DNA of 64,000 nt from Sesamum alatum (GCA_034509735.1 JACGWO010000001.1:34413966-34477965); one strand, 5' to 3'; positions 22,857 to 35,170 are shown, counted from the first letter of the stretch. Notes: generated from the letters alone by a model not told the origin. Translations and numbers: made by a program.

Positions 22857-25800
22857 AATCTACTAGTTTGGAACTGTCAGGGGTTGGGAGGCCCTTGGAT
22901 AGTTCAAACCTTGAGTTCCCTCGTTAAGGAATTCCACCCCGCTTTGGTTTTTTTGGCAGAAACCAAGTGCTCGACACGCCAACTGGACTCTTTAAAGCTA
23001 CGTCTTGACATGTACGATTTCAGTGTGGATTCGGTGCGTAAAGTTGGCGGTCTGGTGCTCCTTTGGGATAAGAATACCGAAGTCCAGTTACAAAATTTTT
23101 CCCGGAATCACATTGATATTTCAGTCAAATTACCCGAAGGACAAGATTGGTGGTGTTTCACAGGTTTCTATGGGATCCCGATCCTAGTAAACGTGTGGAA
23201 TCATGGAAACTGTTATCTACTTCATGCCCAATCACAACGACCTTGGTTGTGTGCGGGTGACAATGAAATCCTTGATCAATCAGAGAAAAAGGGCGGACCG
23301 CCTCGACCTTCGTGGCAAATTCATAATTTTAGACATGCTTTGATTGGATGCGGACTCTCGGACTTCGGGTTTTCGGGGCAACCATATACATGGTCTTATC
23401 GACACCAATTTCCGAATACGGTTGAAGAGCGGCTCGACCGAATGTGCGCTAGCTCTAGCTGGTGCGCGGCTTTCCTGAACGCCTTGGTTCGACACTTGAC
23501 TGCTGATTGCTCAGACCATACCCCGTTGCTGCTCCAACTTCACCAAATTCCGAATCTTGTGGGGAAAAATGTCCGCCCTACCCGCTTTGAATCAGCATGG
23601 TTACAGTCAGCCGAGTGCGAAGATGTTGTGCGTAAGTCTTGGGTTATTGGCAAAGGAAGTTATGGAGCAAATGACATTTCTCAACAGCTGGAAACATGTA
23701 AAGGAAGGCTTCATGCGTGGGGCAGAATTTACTTCCGCAGGGACAAGGAAATTGTGGAAAAACTTGAGAAGAGGCTCCAGCGCATTTATTCGGGAAAACT
23801 TACTCCAGAACTGTCCAAGGAAGCAGAGGATATCCGGCAGGAATTAGAACGTTTGGCTGCTCATGAGGAGGCTTTTTGGAAGCAAAGAAGTAAAGCACTT
23901 TGGCTTAAGGAAGGGGACAGAAATATTAAATTCTTCCACCAACGTGCGAGCCAGCGTTTTAGAACAAATCAGATCACTAAATTCAGGTTGACAGACGGAC
24001 AGTGGGTATCGGATGATGATGGCATACAGCAGTGTATTATCTCCTATTTCACGAAAGTGTTCGCATCAAACATACCAAGTCCTGAAGATATTGCCCGGGG
24101 GACAGCTCCATTGCGCCGTGTTGTGGCCTCGAGCATGGCAGAGGACCTCTTGCAACCTTACACAGGAGAGAAAGTCACCAAAGCCCTATTCCAGATGGCC
24201 CCTCTGAAATCTCCCAAACCAAACGGTATGCCCCCACTATTCTTCCAGAAATTTTGGAACATTGTGAAATCTGATGTTATCCCATGTGTGCTTCGTTTAC
24301 TAAATTCTCATAATATGCCCCCTCATCTTAATGCCACTAATATTGTCCTTATCCCAAAGTGTAAAAACCCGGAAAGCCTTAACCAATTTAGACCCATAAG
24401 TCTATGCAACGTTGTTTACAAAATTGCCTCGAAAACCGTTGCTAACAAGCTTAAAAGCATCCTTGACCGCATTATTTCTCCAGCCCAATCTGCCTTCGTT
24501 CCAGGCAGGTTAATTTCGGATAATATCCTACTTGCATTCGAGCTTAATCACTTCTTGAATTCAAAGACCACAGGTAGACAGGGTTTCATGGCGATGAAGC
24601 TGGACGTTAGCAAGGCTTATGACAAGGTTGAGTGGGCCTTCTTGCAGAAGGTTATGTCTAAACTTGGTTTCCCTCCCCACTTTATTCGTCTTGTTATGCT
24701 CTTTGTTACGTCTGTTTCATACTCTTTTATGCTAAGTGGACATCAATTTGGCTCGATTACTCCTGAAAGGGGACTCCGTCAAGGGGACCCCCTCTCTCCT
24801 TATCTATTCTTGCTCTGCACGGAATCCTTTAGTTCTCTTCTTAGACAGGCGGAATTGGCAAATCAGATTTCTGGAGTCTCTATTTGTAGAGGGGCACCTT
24901 GCACCACACATCTTCTCTTCGCCGACGACACGCTTGTATTTACCCATGCGTCCTTGGATAGCACCCGCAATATTAAGAGGATCTTGGATACTTATAGGCG
25001 TGCTTCGGGACAGGAGATCAACTTCCAGAAGTCCTCTGTTGCCTTCAGCCGGAATACCAGGGAGGAGGACTGCCAGTTAGTGGAAAATGAACTCCAGATC
25101 TGAAGAGAGAACAAGATGGAACTTTACCTCGGCCTTCCCTCGAAGGTGGCCTGTTCGAAGAAAAAACTCTTCTCTTCCATTCGGGACAAAATATGGAACC
25201 GTTTCAATGGGTGGAACGAGAAAATCCTTTCACAAGCAGGTAAAGAGGTCTTGATTAAATCTATTATTCAAGCCATTCCTTCTTATGCCATGGGTTGTTT
25301 TAAGTTGTCGCTAACTTTCTTGAGAGACATTCAAAGCATGATTGCTCAATTCTGGTGGGGAAACCGTGGCCAACACAAAATTCATTAGCTTTCGTGGCAG
25401 AAATTATGCAAAAGTAAACTTCAGGGAGGTATGGGCTTTAGACAGCTGCATTTGTTTAATATTGCTATGCTTGCCAAACAGCTATGGAGAATCCTGTGTT
25501 TTCCTAATAAATTGTTATCTCGAGTCCTCAAAGCACGATACTTCCCTAAATGCCAATATTTTTGAGGCAAAGCTTGGTTATAGACCCTCGTTTACATGGC
25601 GGAGTCTCATAGCAGCATAAGGACTTTTTAAGGCAGGATGTCGCTGGCGAGTCGGAACAGGTACCTCAATTCACGCATGGTCAGATCCATGGCTACCTCG
25701 CCCTCGCACTTTCAAGCCTATCTCCCGCCCAACACATGAGAATGCGAACTTGCTAGTTTCCGATCTAATTGATCCCACGACGATGGACTGGAATGCTACT

Positions 25801-26901
25801 ATGATAAACGAACATTTTCAGCGTATTGATAGTGAGGTAATTCTGGGTATTCCCTTGAGCTTTCTCGGAGTTGATGATCATATGGTTTGGCACTACGCTA
25901 AGAATGGACAATTTAGTGTTAGAAGTGCGTACCACCTCGCTTGCACCAGAGATTCTGAAGCTGACTCGAGCGTTCCGAATCAGTTGAAAGGCTGGTGGAG
26001 TACACTGTGGCAAGCACACCTCCCAGGCAAGGTTAAGCTCTTCATCTGGCAGGCTTGTCTCAATGCGCTGCCTACGTCCTCAAATCTGAACCGGCGAATA
26101 AAGAAGACCAACTTCTCCTGCCCTCTCTGTCTGGAAAAGGAAGAAAACCTTTCACACATTTTATTCCATTGTCCCTTCGCACGACAAGTATGGTGCCTAG
26201 CACCAATTAATTGGGCCTCTGTTTATAAGGGCACGGAAGACTTCATGGAGTGGGCAAAAGGAGTTGCGGCTACTCTCGGTAATAGGGATTTCTGCCTCTG
26301 TTTAACACTATGCTGAAGTATAAGGTGGTGTAGGAACTGTAAGCTGGCTCAAAAATTGTTTCTGCAACCGGACCAAGTTGTTACCTTCGCTATGGAGTAT
26401 CTGGCCGCTTTCCAACCCGGTGATGCTTTCCTCCTACTGGCAGTGTTAAGCTCAATTGTGATGGTGCAGTTTTCTTGCATATGGAGAAGAGCTCGGCATT
26501 GGTGTTGTTGCTCGTGATGAAAGGGGCATTTGCTTGGCTTGGGCTGCCGAACGTATCCCCAGGAGTGGTTCTGGCGAACTGGCCGAAGCTTTGGCGGCCA
26601 GACGGGCGATGGAGCTCGGACTAAAGTTCGGCTGGAGAAGGATTATCCTCGAGACGGACTGTGCAACTTTGATCTCCAAGCTTAGATAACCGCTTCTGGA
26701 CTCCTCACTTATTGCCCTATTGTGGCTGACATTCGTTTGCTTAGTACCTCTTTTGTTTCTTGCTCTTTTTCTACTGTTAGGCGCTCGTGTAATACCGTGG
26801 CTCACTGTTTAGCTAAATCAGCTGCTCGAATATTGGAGGGTACCACCAATATCCTAACTGAGGCTGCTAAACTTGTCATGGAAGACATTTCCTTCTCTTA
26901 A
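22854..26901 (+). pseudogene. LINE ORF2 (endonuclease, reverse transcriptase, RNase H)
   Basis: Begins MNLLVWNCQGLGG, the N-terminal signature of the APE-type endonuclease, followed by LAETKCS, an AGDNEIL box (usually AGDFNEIL, so one residue is missing) and SDHTPLL. The RT domain shows NIVLIPK, FRPISLCNVVYKI, QSAFVPGR, MKLDVSKAYD, GLRQGDPLSPYLF and FADD at 24918-24929. A TGA at 25101-25103 and a TAG at 25386-25388 interrupt the frame, and a shift follows near 25550. zf-RVT (KVKLFIWQACLNALPT, CPLC...H...C) lies at 25750-26316. An RVT_3-type RNase H (NCDGAVF, ETDCATL) occupies about 26440-26901 in shifted frames. Order and length are those of plant L1 ORF2. Confidence 0.92.
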
Positions 26902-26945
26902 TATATTTCTACGTTTCCCTTCCAAAAAAAAAATTGTATATTTTC

Positions 26946-27707
26946 TGATTGGGTGCCATCCACGCGCATAAGGCAATTATTTGATGGGTAAATTAACACT
27001 TTCAGCCCCTTTTCGCTCAAAAAACATCCTTGATTCAACCTCACCAATTTCGCACGATAGTTTCGGTTATTTGTCGATTCGCAGGCGACGTTGACCATCC
27101 CACTGACGGACCTCCTCCAGTGTGTTCGCCTCAGCAAGGCGCACAGTTCCCTCTGGTCAATTTCCGGCATCGGCCAAACTCAACCTGTCCTCCTCCATTG
27201 CTCGCCCAGTCAACTTGCCCACTCTTTCAACCAACTCGCTGGATCAACTCCATTGACAACTCCGCACCCATGCTGAGTTTCCTCCCTTCTGCGCCCAACA
27301 GCCAGTCATAAGTCATGCCCACAACCCCCACCAACCTCTCCAATTTTGAACCACCAGCCGAGGGCCAGCCTCCCCGTCAACCACCTCCGAGATCGTTTGC
27401 CAATGTGCTCTCAAAACAATCATCCTCATTCCAAACCCTTAGACCTTAACAAAATTTTCCTCGCTAATTCGAAACTAGTGAACGCTGTGAAACAAACTAA
27501 CATTAACGGTCGACCAAGACTCATCTTGAATGATACAGAAACTCTTTCATTTGCATCAGGATATCGATTTGCCTTTGTCAAAAAATTGGGGATTGCGTTA
27601 TATGCAGCTAACTTGAGCTGGCAAGGGGCTGAAAGCACTAATTTACCCATAAAAAAATTGACCCTAGGCACGTGGAAGGCACTCTGTCGGATAATACACA
27701 AAATTTG
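26946..27707 (+). other. MULE cargo with a DUF4283/ORF1-like gene fragment
   Basis: Inside the MULE and outside the LINE. Bases 27315-27423 read MPTTPTNLSNFEPP... RSFANVLSKQ in one frame, and 27440-27640 read GRPRLILNDTETLSFASGYRFAFVKKLG in the next. The pair resembles the start of DUF4283 proteins (a RSFA-V linker, then a strand-turn-helix with RFALVGKF). No zinc knuckle follows. It differs from ORF1 of the nested LINE, so it is not a piece of that copy. It is probably a captured fragment of a retroelement or DUF4283 gene, as in Pack-MULEs. Bases 26946-27310 show nothing I recognise. Confidence 0.5.
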
Positions 27708-27851
27708 GCCGAAAAATGAAAAAAAAAAAGAGGTAAAATGCAAAATGGACAAAGATTGGGAGGTGTTTGGTAAAAAAATAATAATAATTGGGAGGCAAAG
27801 TGCAAACGACCCCATACATTTTGGGGTGTCTGCATTTTACCCTTTAAATAT

Positions 27852-29766
27852 TAAAAAATTATAACTAGGACCTTTCTGGTAATGTCGCACCGAATATTAT
27901 GAGAGCAAGTTAGCTTAGGATCCAAATTCGATTTAAAAAAATTGGAAGGATTTAGAGTTTAATATTATTTGAGAGTCCAACCCTAATCACTTTTGCTTAA
28001 ATTCCGAAATTACACAACCACTGTTTTTTATCCTAAGCTTTATAATTAAATATTAATAATTGTTAAATTAAGGCCGAGAGGAAAATTTTCATTTTATTTT
28101 TGGTCATAATTAATAAATAGCGTGATTGGGTGGGACCAAAACGCACTTTGCCTCTTTATAAATTGTGCTGCCATCACGTTACAAACAATATATAAAAAAG
28201 AAAAACATTTCCTAACAATCATAGTATTATAGTATATCATATATATGCTGTCTTTATCAGTCTTTACTTTTATCTGTTCTTTAACAAGTAGCCCACCATC
28301 AAAATTAGCACTAGGCTTCTTCTTCAATTTTTTGACCAATTTAGTGGCAATTTTAATTAGTGGAAGGTGGGGTCCTTTCTTTCAACCTTTGTGATGATGG
28401 AACAACATAACCTTTGTAATAGTGATATGATTAATTCTAATAATTATGCAAGTCATTAGAAAATTTATAGAATTGACTCTAACTTGTTTTACTTTATAAG
28501 AGGTGTTTGCAATAATTTAGTTTAAACATTTATCAGCTTTTCATTGAAAATAAATTGCAAAAAGTAATTTTATGTATAATTTATACTTTCGAATTATTTA
28601 AATTAAATTCATTAAATAAAAATTATAAATTTTTGCTCCCAACTTTCACCTCAACTTAAGAGGTGTTTGCAGTAGCTTATACTTTTGTAATAGTAATTCA
28701 TTATAGAGAAAATTGTATGTTAAGCAGTAGTAAAAGTTGGGAGTATCTAAATATAAAAATTAAAAATGAAAAAAATAATTAAAGTTGGAGTGTTTGGAAA
28801 AACAACTCAACATTTACAATTTAGCAATAAGTTGTTGAAGTTGGTAGGGAGCTCTTTATAACTTTTTTGGCTTAAATTAACTTAATTTTAATAGTTCAAA
28901 GCAGAAATTTTATAATAAAACACACTTTTTCAACAATATAGCGCCTATTTTAAACCCTTACAAATACTTTTATTCTCACTAAAAAAATAAATGTAGATGT
29001 TATTGCACTCAGACGGTCTTCCTAACTGCTTGTAATAATGAATTAATAGGGCTAATGTTCATACTTTTAATTTATTTATTATTTGTTAATTACACAATTC
29101 TCACATAAAAATATTCACCTTCTTATCTCTCCTACAAAAGAGAATCGTAGGAGACTACTAGGTTACAGATATATATATGATTATGGACCATTAAACCTAC
29201 AATTGGGAGTGGAGCTTTATAGAGCAAAAAGGAACTTTTATCTTTTTAGATTAGATTTGAATGAATGATTGCATTATCATTGTGTTGATTGAGCTTATTT
29301 TATAGTACCAAAATCATAGCTTCAATCCATGCAAACTAATTATACGCCCAAAATATCTTATCACTAACTACAAGCACCGTGGACTAACCAATGATTGTTG
29401 CACTTAAAATTGAGGTTTCATAAATAAATTTAAGATTAATATATGTGGCATATTTAAATGTGTGTGCAAAATTAATTTAAGGTATAAAATATACTTATTA
29501 TTTTTTAATTAAAAGTATGTTAATTAGATAAATAAGATATTAAAAAATATAAAAAAAATTATGAGAAAATATTAAAGAAAAATGGGAGAAGAAAAAGTAT
29601 GTGGAAGTTGAGAACAAAGAAAATGAGAAGTCGAGAGAATAAAGAAAAATGAGAAGTTGAGAAAATAGAAAAGAATTAATAAAATAAAAAAAAAATTGAC
29701 AGACCAAATTTGGGAGAGACATCAAAGAGGTGCTCTACTTTAATATAATAGTATAGATTGCTGGAT
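27852..29766. other. AT-rich intergenic DNA, no gene seen
   Basis: No coding signal. AAGAGGTGTTTGCA occurs twice (near 28498 and 28660) within sequence resembling common hAT-type MITEs, but I could not define termini or duplications. The rest is low-complexity AT-rich DNA. Confidence 0.45.
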
Positions 29767-29775
29767 TAAATTTTA

Positions 29776-31067
29776 GGAAAAAGTGCAATTTTGGTCCACC
29801 TTTTTAGGGGTGGTGGCACTTTTATTCCAAGTCTAGTTAAAAATAGCAATTTAGGACAGTATCTTCTACAAGTGGCAATTTCAGACAAAAAATTCCTAAT
29901 TTGGCCGGATCTCTCACTTGTCTGGCAATAATTTTACACGTGGATTAAAAAATAAAAATTTTCTTACATGACAGGTGATTTGATAGGCATAGTGAGGTGG
30001 CATGATGACATATTTTATTTAAAACTAAAATCCATTTAACTAAACAACTTCTCTTAAATATATATTATTTACGTATCAAATTAATTTATAAATTTTATAT
30101 CAAAAATTAATAAATTAAATTAAAATCACAATTTGAAAGATTAATATATTATAATTCGGTTATTAAATATATAAATACCAATATCAATATAAACTTTAAT
30201 CAATTTTACATGTATATTTTATTAACTATCTTTAAATTATAATTTAGTTGGAATATATTTCATAAATGATATCATTTACTATAAAAAAAAGTTTAAAATT
30301 TAAAAATTATTATTTTTTATTTAAAAAAATTAAAATCAAATTTCTTAACCTTTTTAAAATTAATTTCTTTACTTTCTTTTATTTTTTTTCTTAAAACTTT
30401 TTAAAAAATCTATTTTTTCTTCATTTTATTTTAATTATTTTTATTAAGTTAATTAAAAAATAATTAGTATGGGGCAGCGGCTTTGCAGAGATGCTGCCGC
30501 CCTCAATTTCAGGTTTGGGCGATGTCGCATCACCCAGAGAGGGGGATGACGGCGTTGTTGCCCCCTATTTCTGGATCTGGGTGACGGCGATGTCATGTCG
30601 CCTAGAGGGGGAGGGGGGGGGGGGGGGTTCGCCTTCGCCAAGAGCGTCGTAGCCCCCTGTTTCAGGGACGGTGGTGGGGAGGCGAGCGGGGAGCGAAGTC
30701 TGGTGGTGGGGAGAGGGGTAGGCGGCCGGGGAGGGGGGTGGGGGTTAGGAATAAAATAAAACTAAAACAAAATGGGTGATTTGGCAAGGATGGTGAGGTG
30801 ACAATGGTTACAAGTTTTATTTTAACATGTCACTTCTGCCACATAAGAGAGATCGGATTATTTTAATCCACTTAGGCAAAATTCGTCGGAAATCCCCATT
30901 TTTAGATGGTCACGTGCGACCCTCATGACCAATTCTGGGCAAATTAGGATTTTTGACTTGAAATTGCCACTTTCTAGAAGTTCTTGTCCTAAATTACTAT
31001 TTTTAAATAGACCTGGACTAAAAGTGCCACCACCCCTAAGAAAATGAACCAAAATTGTATTTTTCCC
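29776..31067. mobile_element. non-autonomous MULE with GC-rich core
   Basis: Inverted repeats begin GGAAAAAGTGCAATTTTGGT on the left and GGGAAAAATACAATTTTGGT (read inward) on the right and stay strongly similar for about 150 bp, weakly beyond. Both sides are flanked by a perfect 9-bp duplication, TAAATTTTA, at 29767-29775 and 31068-31076. The centre (about 30470-30750) is GC-rich with a G run at 30613-30627, unlike the AT-rich arms. No transposase is present. The core may be captured genomic DNA but I recognise no protein in it. Confidence 0.88.
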
Positions 31068-31076
31068 TAAATTTTA

Positions 31077-31749
31077 TTAGACATGTGTGTATTTATCTCA
31101 TTTTATATAAGTTTATTGCAATTTATATTATTATTTTAATTGTATTGATATAGTGATCGAATATTAATGTTGAATGGATCGACGTATTGCTCAATTTATT
31201 GATAAATTCATATAATCATGAATTTGCTATTTCAACCTGCACTTGTTTTCTTAGTACAGATTAATCAGAAATTATAAAACTAAAATTTTCTTGGTAGTTT
31301 GTATTTTGCAACTCATGTAGTCACAAATGATATTTTTTTGTTTTTTTCAGAAAGGAACAACTTACCAATGGCCATATATACGTTCAATAAGAGAAATTAC
31401 TTTGCTCTTTTTAGATCCTCCCTCTAATAACATTTGTGAGTATTTATGCAATGGCGATCCAGGTGAAAATAATTATAGGAAAAAGAACCATTAAAAAAAA
31501 CAGAAATCATAATGCGTTTGGAAAAGTAAAATTATAATTTTGTTCTCGCTATAAAGGGGTAGCAATTTTAGTCCTATTAGAATTAAACTGGCACTTAAGT
31601 CCTATAACTTAAAAAAATTGATACATTAAGGACAAAAATTGGCAAATCTGGCCAGAATTTGGCTTTTTCGCCTCGTGACGTGATCCCAAAATTCCCGCCA
31701 TGTTGCAATTTTAATTGATTTTTTTCAAAAAAAAATTATAGGGGTTAAT
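31077..31749. other. AT-rich DNA; left arm of a possible decayed MITE
   Basis: No gene. From about 31520 the sequence resembles the left arm of a MULE-like MITE whose right arm lies near 32055-32095 beyond the SINE (compare CTATAAAG near 31550 with CTATAG near 32060, inverted). The similarity is partial and I found no target duplication. Confidence 0.35.
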
Positions 31750-31760
31750 TGCAAAATTTA

Positions 31761-32022
31761 GCAAATGAGGCCTAGCTCACTTGGTGAAGCTGAGGCCTCA
31801 TGACTTCTAAACTCATGGGTTCGAACCCCACCCCCACCACCATGGAATGTTATTCTACTTAATAGTAGATGTAGTTCTACTTTATAGTAGGTGATTAGTA
31901 CAAATTCTTATAATTGTTGCTAAGTTGGTAGATATAAGATATAAGATATTAGATATAAATGATTGTAATCGATTTATTCAAAATAAATAATAGTTTATCG
32001 CTCCACTTCAAAAAAAAAAAAA
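31761..32022 (+). mobile_element. tRNA-derived SINE
   Basis: A 262-bp element with pol III promoter boxes: an A-box-like TAGCTCACTTGG near 31773 and a B box GGTTCGAACCCC near 31818. It ends in an A-rich tail. An 11-bp target duplication with one mismatch flanks it: TGCAAAATTTA at 31750-31760 and TGCCAAATTTA at 32023-32033. The tRNA-like head lacks a full cloverleaf, so it is not a tRNA gene. It may sit inside an older MITE. Confidence 0.82.
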
Positions 32023-32033
32023 TGCCAAATTTA

Positions 32034-32496
32034 ATTCCAAAAGTCTAAAACTAACTCCCTATAGTTATGGGATCAAATTTACAATTTTCTCCCATGTGAC
32101 CCCTTGAAATTTTAGAGAAAAGAGGGTCACATGGCTCCCTGACGCAGGAGGTACTGAACTTCTTTTTAAGAACTCGGGGATTGCATCATCATTTTCTTTT
32201 TTATTGATTAGGAAGCTGGTTATATGCGTATAAGTAATTTTACAGCGTGTAAAATATAATTAACTCAGATATTTTTTTTATTCAACTACTTTATTATGGT
32301 AAAAAGAGAATAAATTAAACCTTAACCCGTGTTTTGATTCTTTGTTATTCGTCCCTTTGAGGGTAAATCAGTAATGTCGTGCTCCCTGACATTCAAAAAT
32401 TCCCTTTCAATCTTTCTAGGAGCCAAAATTTCTTTTTTTTATCCTCAAGTCCATCTTCATCTTCCATCACAAACCTTGAACTAGGCCTGTCAATGG
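32034..32496. other. intergenic DNA, no gene seen
   Basis: The possible right arm of the decayed MITE (about 32055-32095) and then unremarkable sequence up to the start of element C. Confidence 0.4.
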
Positions 32497-34052
32497 TGTT
32501 AGAATACGAAACCAAAAAGTCAATTGATTTGACATTTTGTAATTTATTTGAAAACTTGATGTGATGTAATATTATATAATGAATAAAATGAGTATTCGTT
32601 ACCAATAGTATTGCCTTGTTGTGCTCATTTATATTAAAATATCATTATACATATATAACAACAAAACCCACAGACCACGTTAGCAACTCATGCAATTGGG
32701 CCATGCATTGATGGTGGTTATGAAACCAACTGATAAAGGGTTGGGTCTGAAACGTTCCATGTCGAGGACCTCGAGGCAGGGCACCGAGAGTCCTATACAG
32801 ACTTGCACCAATAGTCGTATTCATTGGATAAATGTCGTGTTTCACCGGTGACAGGCATGAGACGCCTATACGAGCTTAGTGGAACTGAGCTGACTCGCGA
32901 GGATCATTGTATGGAAGCCTTGGACGCTTGATCGGTATGATTGAATTTTCTCGATTCCGATAGTACGGGAGTAGTCCGCAGACTTGAGGAACCACGACAG
33001 TCACGCGCACACGATGACTATATCTTGGATCTAGCGAGAGGTGATCATGTTGCAGACATGTTCATTATACGCCTTATCCAATGTAGTCAGTATGTGTAGC
33101 GAGGATGGTGGGTTTCAAGAAGAGGATCAGTTGTTAGAATAGGTGACCGTGAAGCCAATCTTGTTAGGCTTACGTAACCTATTTCTAACATTCGTGGTGT
33201 AGATAAATTCATTCCAAATAAAAGCGATGTTCAGTTATGACATTAGTACTTTGATTGTGTTCACTTACTGCTTAATAACTATAACTGTTCAATTCACAAG
33301 CAAAGCCCACAGACTGGAAAGGTTAATCCAAGAAACTGGACTGCGCATAGTTGGTAGTCATGAAATTAGTTTCTGTAGATCGGTTTGAAATACTCCAAGT
33401 CAAAGGACCTCGAGAATGGGTATCGAGGATCCATTTGAGACTTGCACTAAATGATTGCAGTCGCGTTTCATCGACAAGTAACGAGGATCGTCCATGCAAT
33501 AATAGTGGGTTAGCCAGCTTGGTGTCGGCCGACTGAGGTGATTCGCGAGAATCGTCATATGGGAATCTTGAGTAGGTTGGTCGGTATGACTTGTATTCCC
33601 GATTCCGACAGTACGAGTTTGGTCCTTGGACTTGAGGGACTACTGTAGTTACATGCACACCATGTCTGTATCTTAGGTTTGGCAGGAGGCTACCAAGTCG
33701 AGAGACTTGGTTGCTATAAGAGCTATCTAGTGCAGTCAAGATGTGTAGTGTGGACAGTAGGTCCCAAGATAGAATCCGTCTCCTGTCAAATGATTGACAG
33801 TAGTGTCTCACTTATACTATGAGACTCGTTCCCTATAAAATCTGTGGCCACAGTGACTGCACAGTGAGATAGATCCCAATGACGTTACAGTGGGTAAACG
33901 AGTATTTGCTTAAGTTAAAGATGGGTACTAACATCCAACATCCATACCTTAGACTAATAGCTGTGAGATAGTAGACGGAAGGACAATACTCATACACATT
34001 TGGGACCTAAACGTTCATGCCATGATTTCACCTAGTCTCTAGTGCCATAGAC

Positions 34053-34573
34053 TAGGGGTGTTAAATGGGTGGGTTGGGTCGAGTTTGGGCTGGGTCCAAG
34101 TGGTCGGGTCCAAAATGAGTTGGTTAAATATGGGTCCGAATCAATGGGTTTTAAGTGGGTCGGGCCTCAAATGGGTTGGGATGGGTTAATGTAACTATTT
34201 TTATATTTAATATTTAAAAATAGAATTTTAGATAATACGATGATATTTTTAATACAACTTGTAAAGAATACGACTAAATTTGTACTATGTATTGTTTCTG
34301 GAAAGTAACCATGTACATTAAAGATTTATAAGTATACTAATATCTTTCATAAATTCTATTATATTACTAAAATGAATTTTGATTGACTAATAGAATACTA
34401 AACATTAAGAACCCATTATGACCCATTAGAACCCATATAGGACCCATAATCTATTTCAATTAATTTAAGCAAAATCATATTGGACCCATATTAAAAAATA
34501 TCAAACCCAACCCAACCCAAAACTAGGTGGGTTGGGTTGGAACCATGGGTTTCCACCCATATTGCCACCACTA
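34053..34573. mobile_element. hAT-type MITE nested in the solo LTR
   Basis: 521 bp starting TAGGGGTGTTAA and ending TTGCCACCACTA, so the tips match at 9 of 12 positions when inverted. A perfect 8-bp duplication, CCATAGAC, flanks it (34045-34052 and 34574-34581). TAGGGGTG tips with 8-bp duplications are typical of hAT elements. GGGTTGGGT-type repeats near both ends give a longer subterminal inverted repeat. There is no transposase. Confidence 0.88.
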
Positions 34574-35162
34574 CCATAGACTGTTGTTAGACGCCACCCA
34601 TGGTGACGGACGAAACCTATCATGTGATGGTTAGAAATTCGCCCAAGTCTAGCTGAGGGTGAACCTAAAGAGTCACACTCAATTCACTGAAAACGGAGGA
34701 ATTTAGGAATTAATTTTGGGAGATAAAAAAATTTAATTAGATTAAATTGGTTCTCTTTTGGAGTGTCAAGCCTTTAAATATTAATTGGATTAATTAGGCT
34801 CGATTCATGAATTAGATTTATGAATTAAAGAGAAGGGCTATTTCCGTCTTTAAGTAGAATGAAGATGGAAATATTAATTTTGGGCTTAAGTATTCATTTG
34901 ATATTTACTACAAGCCCATTTGCACTTATTGGACTATTAAATAGGATTTAAAAGTCCATTCCACAAAGCCCATCAAGGGATGGACGGACAAGATCGAATC
35001 TTGGGGCTATTTGAGATGAAGGGCTAGGAATAAGTTTGACTTAATCAAACCCTAGGTTGACTAGGATTTGACTAGGTCAAAATCCTAGTTGTGTAAGGTG
35101 TGCCTCTTTTTGAAGAGTTTGAGTAGGATTAGGGAGAGCACTTCCTTGTAAATACTCAAGCG

Positions 35163-35170
35163 TGCGCGCG

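Larger units (their letters stand above)
20990..26933 (+). mobile_element. L1-type LINE, full length
   Basis: A 5' untranslated region, ORF1 (DUF4283-like domain plus zinc knuckle), ORF2 (endonuclease, RT, zf-RVT, RNase H) and a short A tail ending at 26933. It is bracketed by a perfect 12-bp target duplication, TTGTATATTTTC, at 20978-20989 and 26934-26945. This fixes both ends and shows a complete insertion into the MULE. ORF1 and ORF2 carry frameshifts and stops, so this copy is dead. Confidence 0.93.
20836..27842. mobile_element. Mutator-like element (MULE) split by a LINE
   Basis: The terminal inverted repeats start GGGCAAAATGCAGACACCC on the left and GGGTAAAATGCAGACACCC (read inward) on the right, and stay similar for about 135 bp (20836-20970 and 27708-27842). 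The flanks are a perfect 9-bp duplication, TTTAAATAT, at 20827-20835 and 27843-27851. A 9-bp duplication with long inverted repeats is typical of the Mutator superfamily. Without the LINE and its duplicated target the element is about 1,050 bp and has no transposase, so it is non-autonomous. Confidence 0.9.

Noticed and set aside
27346..27864. 172-codon open frame as a host gene
   Set aside because: It ends inside the MULE inverted repeat and needs a frameshift to match a DUF4283-like start, so it is transposon cargo.
28497..28960. hAT-type MITE
   Set aside because: Only a repeated AAGAGGTGTTTGCA motif and a general likeness; the termini do not match as inverted repeats.
31770..31835. Possible tRNA gene
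   Set aside because: Boxes A and B are present but no full cloverleaf or anticodon arm can be formed, and the A tail and target duplications show a SINE.
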